Part shown: one piece after another, positions 55,367-61,451 of the stretch
Position numbering within the stretch: the stretch's first letter is position 1
Layout of the letters: each line of letters begins with the position of its first letter
Assembly (NCBI GenBank): GCA_963728295.1
Contig: CAVSKB010000015.1
Span: 69,667-133,666 of the forward strand
Direction of reading: 5' to 3'
DNA: 64,000 bases
Source of the DNA: DATJKD01 sp963728295
GTDB lineage: Bacteria > Pseudomonadota > Gammaproteobacteria > Steroidobacterales > Steroidobacteraceae
Notes under the pieces: generated by a model
Seen by the model: only the letters and a program-made list of their open reading frames with translations
Told to the model about the DNA's origin: nothing
The model's database searches: none
Position numbers and translations under genes: made by a program

Positions 55367-56698
55367 TTAGCCCTGCTTGACGAGGCAAGCATAATAGAAC
55401 CCGTCCATGTCGGCCTCCCCAGGGAGCCGGGCGTACCCGGGCCCCTCCGGGTCCGGGCTCGGCGGCCAGCCGGCCACGGCGGCACGGGTGACGTCCGCCC
55501 CGGCGGGGGTGTCGGCCAGGAAGGAGCGGACCACAGCGGCGTTCTCGGCCTTCAGCACCGAGCAGCTCGTGTAGAGCAAGCGTCCGCCCGGTCGCAGCGT
55601 AGGCCAGAGCGCCTCGAGCATCGCGCGCTGGCGCCGCTCGAACGGCTTCACGTCGCCGGGTCGCCTCAGCAGCTTGATGTCCGGGTGGCGGCGTATCACT
55701 CCTGTGGCCGAACACGGCACATCCAGCAGGATGCGGTCGTAAGGGCGGCCGTCCCACCAGGCATCCGGCCGCAGCGCATCACCCGTAACGAGCGTCGCCG
55801 AGAGACCCAGACGGTCGAGGTTGGCCCGCACCCGCTCGAGCCGGGCGGCGGAGGTATCGACGGCGGTCACCTCGGCGCCGCCCCCCGTGCGCTCGAGGAT
55901 ATGGCAGGTCTTGCCGCCGGGCGCGGCGCAGGCATCGAGGATGCGTTCGCCCGACAGCGGGGCGAGCAGCTCGATCGCGAGCTGTGCGGCGGCGTCCTGG
56001 ACGGACACCAGGCCCTCGGCGAACCCCGGCAGCGAGTGCACGTCGGCGGCGGGCTCGACACGCAACGCATCGGGCGCGAGCGCGTCGCGGTGGCCGCTGA
56101 ACCCCGCCGCCTGCAACACCCGGAGCTGTGCCGCGATGTCGGTCCGCTGCGAGTTGACGCGCAGCCAGAGCGGCGGGTGCGCGTTGTTCGCATCGAGAAT
56201 CGCCTCGTGTCGGCCTGGCCAGTCGCGCTCGATCGCGGACGTGAGCCAGCGCGGATGCGCGGTGCGGGTCGCGAGGTCCGCATCGACTTTCGCGAGCACC
56301 TCGACGCGCTCGCGCTGAAAGCGCCGCAGAACGGCGTTGACGAACCCCGTCGCACGCGCGTGTCCCAGTTCGCGCGCGGCACCGACGGTCTCCGCCACGG
56401 CCGCATGCTCCGCCACCTCTCCCGACGCCAGCTGGTAGAGCCCGATCTCGAGCAGGGCGCGCAGTGTCGGCGCGAGCCGCTCGGGCGGCCGGTCCGCCAG
56501 CTCGACCAGTATCGCGTGCAGGCGGTAGTGCCAGCGCAATGTGCCGTAGGTGAGCGAGCGCTTGAGCCCGCGAGCGGAGCCTTCGTCGGCGTCGTCGGCG
56601 AGCAGGTCCTCGAGCGAGCGGCCCCGCTCGGCGACCTCGGCTACCCACCGCGCCGCCGCCGCGCGGATCCGGGCGGGTGTAGTCGCGGAACCGCTCAC
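55367..56698 (-). CDS. rsmB: 16S rRNA m5C967 methyltransferase RsmB (Sun)
   Basis: A 443-residue enzyme. An N-terminal NusB-like RNA-binding domain (RSLTYGTLRWHYRLHAILVE; ATGFVNAVLRRFQRER) is followed by a SAM domain with DACAAPGGKTCHILE, the PCSATGVIRRHPDIK motif carrying the proline-cysteine pair, and the second catalytic cysteine in LLYTSCSVLKAENAAVV. The GTG start at 56698 overlaps the fmt stop by four bases (GTGA). The frame is intact. Confidence 0.92.
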   Translation of the reverse strand: MSGSATTPARIRAAAARWVAEVAERGRSLEDLLADDADEGSARGLKRSLTYGTLRWHYRLHAILVELADRPPERLAPTLRALLEIGLYQLASGEVAEHAAVAETVGAARELGHARATGFVNAVLRRFQRERVEVLAKVDADLATRTAHPRWLTSAIERDWPGRHEAILDANNAHPPLWLRVNSQRTDIAAQLRVLQAAGFSGHRDALAPDALRVEPAADVHSLPGFAEGLVSVQDAAAQLAIELLAPLSGERILDACAAPGGKTCHILERTGGGAEVTAVDTSAARLERVRANLDRLGLSATLVTGDALRPDAWWDGRPYDRILLDVPCSATGVIRRHPDIKLLRRPGDVKPFERRQRAMLEALWPTLRPGGRLLYTSCSVLKAENAAVVRSFLADTPAGADVTRAAVAGWPPSPDPEGPGYARLPGEADMDGFYYACLVKQG

Positions 56699-57645
56699 TC
56701 ACCCAACCGTGTGCCGGCGAGCGAGTGCGCGTGCTGGAACTCCGCGGCGCTCATGGCGCGACGGCCGGCGAGCTGCAGACGCTCGATCTGCAGCGCGCCC
56801 TGCCCGGCGGCGACCACGAGCCGCGTTCCCGTCTCGATCACGGATCCGGGCGCCGAGTCGATCGTTCGCTGCAGCGGCGTGGCTTCCCAGACGCGGAGTT
56901 GCTGTCCCGCCCAAGTCGTCTCGGCCACCGGCCGCGGATTGAAGGCGCGCACCTGGCGGTCGAGCGCCGCCGCGTCGCGTGTCCAGTCGATCGCGGCTTC
57001 GCCGCGCTCGATCTTCCTCGCGTAGCTCGCGCCCGTGTCGGGCTGGGGCTGCGGCGAGATGTGCCCGTGCTGCCACCCGTCGATGGCTTCGAGAACCGCA
57101 TCCGCGCCGAGATGCGCGAGTCGATCGTGCAGCGAGGCCGCGGTCTCGCGCGGCTCGACGGGCGTCGCCCGCGCGAGCAGCACCGGACCGGTATCGAGCC
57201 CCGCATCCATCTTCATGATGCTGACGCCGGTCTGCGAATCCCCTGCCTCGATCGCGCGCGCGATCGGCGCGGCGCCGCGCCAGCGCGGCAGGAGCGATCC
57301 GTGGATATTGAGACAGCCGAGGACCGGTATATCGAGAACCGTCTGCGGCAGGATGAGACCGTAGGCGACGACTACCATCAACTGCGGCGCGTAGCCGCGC
57401 AGCTGCTCGAGAGCCTCGGGCGAGCGCAACGTCGCCGGCTGCTCGACCGCGAGACCGAGCTCGAGCGCATGCGTCTTGACAGGGCCGGCAGCGATGATGC
57501 GTCCGCGCCCTGCCGGCCGATCGGGCTGCGTGTACACCGCGCGCACCCGATGTCCCGCGGCGTGCAAGGCCGCGAGCGCCGGCACTGCAAACTCAGGCGT
57601 GCCGGCAAAGACGACGTCCAGCGGGGAAAAATGGCTCGGAGCCAA
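56695..57645 (-). CDS. fmt: Methionyl-tRNA formyltransferase
   Basis: Formylates initiator Met-tRNA. The start region is VVFAGTPEFAVPALAAL, and CLNIHGSLLPRWRGAAPI carries the catalytic Asn and His, with the Asp in MKMDAGLDTGP. The C-terminal tRNA-binding domain is present. No ATG or GTG lies just before the conserved start; the best candidate is a TTG at 57645 (LAPSHFSPLDVVFAG), giving 316 residues. That TTG falls inside the palindrome at 57632-57644, so the initiation region is a repeat element. It follows def after about 64 bases. Confidence 0.88.
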   Translation of the reverse strand: MAPSHFSPLDVVFAGTPEFAVPALAALHAAGHRVRAVYTQPDRPAGRGRIIAAGPVKTHALELGLAVEQPATLRSPEALEQLRGYAPQLMVVVAYGLILPQTVLDIPVLGCLNIHGSLLPRWRGAAPIARAIEAGDSQTGVSIMKMDAGLDTGPVLLARATPVEPRETAASLHDRLAHLGADAVLEAIDGWQHGHISPQPQPDTGASYARKIERGEAAIDWTRDAAALDRQVRAFNPRPVAETTWAGQQLRVWEATPLQRTIDSAPGSVIETGTRLVVAAGQGALQIERLQLAGRRAMSAAEFQHAHSLAGTRLGE

Positions 57646-57712
57646 TTTACGTCGTCGGTCGCGAAACGGCTGCCCGCGATCGTCCGGAAAATTGGCTCCG
57701 GGGCATTTTTCA
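57626..57712. repeat. Inverted pair of the dispersed palindrome between def and fmt
   Basis: The left copy (57626-57648) and right copy (about 57689-57711) are reverse complements that match at 21 of 23 bases. They are separated by about 40 bases, so the transcript can fold into a long hairpin. The left copy contains TGGCTC-G-GAGCCA and shares 19 identical bases with polA (34385-34403). The left copy includes the fmt start codon; the right copy abuts the def stop codon. The layout is that of paired REP elements. Confidence 0.75.
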
Positions 57713-58255
57713 GATGACGGGGACTCGGGGCCGCTCGCGCTCGGGTGCGCCGCTTGCGCGCTCGCGACGCTCTTTCTCGAGCTTCTTGCGGATGCGGGTG
57801 CGCTTGAGCTCGGACAGGTAGTCGACGAACAGCTTTCCTTCGAGATGGTCCATCTCGTGCTGGATGCAGACCGCGAGCAATCCCTCGGCCGCGAGCTCGA
57901 AGGGCTTCCCGTCGCGATCCAGCGCCCGGACCGTGATCCGCGCCGCACGGTCGACCAGGTCGAAGACGCCGGGCACGGACAGGCACCCCTCCTCGCCCTC
58001 CGCGACGCCGTCGCGGGTGAGTATCTCGGGGTTGACCAAGGCGAGCGGCTCGTTGCGCTCCTGGCTTACGTCGAGCACCAGCACGCGCTCGTGGACGTCG
58101 ACCTGAGTCGCTGCGAGCCCCACACCCGGCGCGCCGTACATCGTCTCGAACATGTCCTCGATCAGCTGGCGGATACGCGCATCCACGGCCGCGACTGGCT
58201 TCGCCTTGGTGCGAAGCCGCGGATCCGGGTACTCCAGTATGGTGAGAACTGCCAT
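57710..58255 (-). CDS. def: Peptide deformylase
   Basis: Metalloenzyme that removes the formyl group from nascent proteins. Its three motifs are GVGLAATQ, EGCLSVP (metal-binding Cys) and QHEMDHLEGKLF (two metal-binding His and catalytic Glu). It has 181 residues from the ATG at 58255, where MAVLTILEYPDPRLR is the normal N-terminus; an upstream in-frame ATG at 58285 is less likely. The C-terminal tail is basic. It leads the minus-strand def-fmt-rsmB run and is divergent from the LysM gene. Confidence 0.93.
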   Translation of the reverse strand: MAVLTILEYPDPRLRTKAKPVAAVDARIRQLIEDMFETMYGAPGVGLAATQVDVHERVLVLDVSQERNEPLALVNPEILTRDGVAEGEEGCLSVPGVFDLVDRAARITVRALDRDGKPFELAAEGLLAVCIQHEMDHLEGKLFVDYLSELKRTRIRKKLEKERRERASGAPERERPRVPVI

Positions 58256-58379
58256 GTTTCGACTCGAACCTGCGACCCCCGTCAAGTTACCTGATCCGGG
58301 CGCCCGGGGACTCGCCCACTTTCTGCGGAAATGCTGCTAAAGTTAAGCCGCGCTTGAACTTACAGACCACTAAAACGCT

Positions 58380-58427
58380 ACTGGATTCCGTCGCCATCCA
58401 GTGGTCGGTGCTGACTGAGACTCAGTC
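58380..58427. other. Two adjacent perfect hairpins in the def/LysM divergent region
   Basis: ACTGGAT (58380-58386) and ATCCAGT (58396-58402) pair around a 9-base loop. GACTGAG (58413-58419) and CTCAGTC (58421-58427) form a dyad with one central base. They lie 71-118 bases before the LysM ATG and could be operators, leader hairpins or chance. The rest of the 242-base gap shows no clear promoter to me. Confidence 0.4.
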
Positions 58428-58497
58428 GGCAGCAGCCTTCGCGCAGGCCGGATTATAAGGCGACGGTCGCGACCCTGACACCCAGCGGAGTAAAGGG

Positions 58498-59704
58498 ATG
58501 GATCGTCACCCACGCCTCGACCCCGACCATGCGCCGGCCGGGCGCCCTCGTCTGCGAGCCTGCGCCCTGGCTCTCGCCGGCGCCTGCCTGGGGCTGGCCC
58601 TGGGCGCTGCGGCTCCCACCCTGGCCCAGGACGAGGTCTCCGGCCAGTCGATGTCGGTCCCGCTCGCTCCTGACGCGCCCGATACCTACGTGGTCAAGCG
58701 CGGCGACACGCTCTGGGACATCTCGGCGGTCTTCCTGCGCGATCCCTGGTACTGGCCAGAACTCTGGTACGTCAACCCGGCGATCGAGAACCCCCACCTG
58801 ATCTACCCCGGCGACGTGCTTCATCTCGTCTATGTCGACGGGCGCCCACGCGTCACGCGTCGGCCGCGCCGGCGACGTGCGGCTCTCGCCGCAGGTGCGC
58901 TCGCAGCCGCTCTCCGAGGCGGTGCGCGCGATCCCGTATGACCTGCTGATGACCTTCGTCGGCCGGCCGGCGGTCCTGACCAAGGACCAGGTCAAGCACC
59001 AGCCGTACGTCATCGGCATCCGCGACCGGCACATCGTCGGCTCAGACCAGAACGAGGTGTACGGCCGCGGTCTCGAGCAACCGGCGGTCGGCACGCGCTA
59101 CTCGATCATCGCCGTCGGCGAGAAGCTCGAAGACCCCGACGACGGCGACCTGCTGGGCTACATCGGTCACTACGCCGGCACTGGCGAGGTCATCGACAAC
59201 ACCGGCTCCGACAAGAAGGCGCTGGCGCACATGCGCGTCGTCGACTCCGGCCGGGAAATTCTCCAGGGCGACAAGCTCTTCCCGGCGGAGACGAAAATCG
59301 GCGCCGACTTCGTGCCAAGCGCGCCGTCCAAGGCTGATCTCGACGGGCAAGTGATCGCGGTCGTAGACGGCGTGTACGTCGCGGGCCGCTACCAGGTGCT
59401 CGCGATCAACCGCGGCAAGCGCGACGGGCTGGTGCCCGGTAACGTCGTCGGCATCTTCTCGCGCGGCGAGCTGGTCCGCAATCGCTACGACGCGAGCAGA
59501 ACCTGGGGGAACATGGCGACGCACTACGAGAAGGTGCGCATGCCCACCGAGCGAGCCGGCACGCTGCTGCTCTTCACCGTGGACGACCGCATGAGCTACG
59601 GGGTCGTGGTCGAGAGCACGATCGATATGCGGCTCGGCGACTACATTCAGCACCCGAGCGTCGGGCACCGCGACACAGGGCTCACCGCCGACTACGGCGG
59701 CTGA
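58498..59704 (+). CDS. LysM domain peptidoglycan-binding protein, frame broken
   Basis: About 402 residues restored. A signal peptide (ALALAGACLGLALGAAAPTLAQ) is followed by a LysM domain, YVVKRGDTLWDISAVFLRDP then ENPHLIYPGDVLHLV, and a long C-terminal region (DLLMTFVGRPAVLTKDQVKH then QPYVIGIRDRHIVGSDQNEV) typical of the LysM protein encoded upstream of dprA in gammaproteobacteria. The frame breaks at about 58850-58870 (the sense continues GRAGDVRLSPQVRSQPLSEA). It is a periplasmic protein bound to cell wall; enzymatic activity is not evident. A ribosome site GGAG precedes the ATG. Confidence 0.85.
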
Positions 59705-59738
59705 CCGCCCTCGACACCAGACAAAGAGAGCCGATTCT

Positions 59739-59777
59739 CGAAGAGCCTCCCGGGCGCGAATCCCGGTAGGCTCTTCG
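59739..59777 (+). promoter_or_regulatory. Strong stem-loop directly before dprA
   Basis: CGAAGAGCCT (59739-59748) pairs perfectly with AGGCTCTTCG (59768-59777). A nested CCGGG/CCCGG stem and a 7-base loop continue it. It ends three bases before the dprA ATG and contains the only Shine-Dalgarno-like bases (AGG). It may hinder dprA translation or act as a terminator without a T run for the LysM transcript. Confidence 0.6.
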
Positions 59778-59780
59778 CGC

Positions 59781-60903
59781 ATGGACGACCCGAATCCGTG
59801 GCTCGCGCTCGCACGCGCTCCCGGCCTGCACGCGGGCAAGCTGCCGCCCGGACCGTTGCGCGAGAATCCGACGCTGCTCGCGCGCGAATCACGCAGCGCG
59901 CTCGCGGCACTCGGGCTGCCGGCAGCGGCGATCGATGCACTGAGGAACCCGGAGCCGGCAGGACTCGCCGACGACGAGCGCTGGCTCGCGGGCGAGCAAC
60001 CGCCGGATCGTGGGCTATGGCACGCCCGGCTATCCGGGTCTGCTCGCAGCCATCGCCGACGCCCCGCTCGCGCTCTTCGTCGAGGGCGAGGCGGACGTCC
60101 TCGGCCTGCCGCAGCTCGCAATGGTCGGCGCCCGCAACCCGACCGCGATCGGCCGCGACACCGCAACGCAGTTTGCCGCGCACCTCGCGCGCGCCGGGCT
60201 CGCGATCACCAGCGGGCTCGCGCTCGGCATCGACGCGGCGAGCCATCGCGGTGCGCTCGCAGGCAAGGGCCGCACGGTCGCGGTGCAGGGCTGCGGTCCC
60301 GACCGCATCTATCCCGCGGAGCACGCGGAGCTCGCACGCGAGATCGCGGCGCAGGGTGCGCTCGTGACGGAATTTCCGACCGGAGTGCCACCGCTGCCGG
60401 AGCATTTTCCGCGGCGCAACCGCATCATCAGCGGGCTCGCGATGGGGACGCTCGTCGTGGAGGCGGCGCTCGCGAGCGGCTCGCTGATCACCGCCCGCCT
60501 CGCGAGCGAGCAGGGACGCGAGGTGTTCGCCATTCCCGGCTCGATCCACAGCCCGCTGTCGCGCGGGTGTCATCGCCTGATCCGCCAGGGTGCAAAGCTC
60601 GTCGAGAGCGCGGATGACATATTCACGGAACTCGGAGCCCTTCTCGCTGGTCTTGGTGAAGAGGCGGCTCGTCCCGAAGCGCCTGATGGGCAAGCGGAAA
60701 CGGGCCGCGCGTTGGACAAGGAGTATGAAATCCTGTTAGATGCGCTCGGCTTCGAGCCGGCCAGCGTCGATGCGCTCGTGTCACGAACGGGCCTGCGCGC
60801 CGACGCGGTGGCTTCGATGCTGCTTATCCTCGAACTCGAGGGGCAGGTCGAACAGCAGCACGGCGGGGTTTTCTGCCGCAAGCTGCCGGGGAAACAGGAA
60901 TGA
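59781..60903 (+). CDS. dprA: DNA processing protein DprA (Smf), frame broken
   Basis: Loads RecA onto incoming single-stranded DNA in transformation. The N-terminal part (59781 to about 60005) is the SAM-like helical region. The Rossmann-fold core follows in the next frame: YPGLLAAIADAPLALFVEGE, then AMVGARNPTAIG, ITSGLALGIDAASHRGAL, FPRRNRIISGLA and ASEQGREVFAIPG. The C-terminal winged-helix DML1-like domain (LDALGFEPASVDALVSRTGL) is present. An indel lies near 60005. Restored length is about 374 residues. The stop overlaps smg by four bases. Confidence 0.88.
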
Positions 60904-61379
60904 AGGAAAGCGTCCTCGACATCCTGATCTACCTGTTCGAGAACTACTTCGATGGCGAGCTTGAGGATGGGTTTGAACCCGATCGCGACACGCTGACGCA
61001 GGAGCTCGAACACGCGGGGTTTCCCACCGCCGAGGTCGAGCGGGCGCTTGCCTGGCTCGAGGAGCTCGCGGCGGACCCGGGCCGCGCGGAGCTCGCGTCG
61101 AACGGCCGCGCGATCCGCATCTTCGACACGCTCGAGCAGGCGCGGCTCGACACCGACTGTCGCGGCTATCTCGTCTACCTCGAGCACGTCGGGATCCTGT
61201 CGCCCACTCAGCGCGAGCGTGTGATCGACCGGCTGATGGCGCTCGACGGCGACGAGATCGACATCGAGAAGCTGAAGTGGGTGGTGCTGATGGTGCTCTT
61301 CAGCCAGCCGGGAGCAGAAACCGCCTATTCGCGGATGGAGGACCTGGTGTTCGAGGACCGCAGCGGAGCGATCCACTGA
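60900..61379 (+). CDS. smg: Smg/DUF494 family protein
   Basis: A 159-residue acidic helical protein. MKESVLDILIYLFENYFDGE at the start, the middle GYLVYLEHVGILSPTQRERV, and the end LKWVVLMVLFSQPGAETAY are the family pattern. It lies between dprA and topA in most gammaproteobacteria; its molecular role is not known. The ATG overlaps the dprA stop (ATGA), and the frame is intact. Confidence 0.9.
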   Translation: MKESVLDILIYLFENYFDGELEDGFEPDRDTLTQELEHAGFPTAEVERALAWLEELAADPGRAELASNGRAIRIFDTLEQARLDTDCRGYLVYLEHVGILSPTQRERVIDRLMALDGDEIDIEKLKWVVLMVLFSQPGAETAYSRMEDLVFEDRSGAIH

Positions 61380-61451
61380 GCGGCGTGCTACAGCGCGCAG
61401 ACACGACGCCGCGGCCCGCCGCGGCTTGATTTTTTCTGGGGCGGAGATTTC

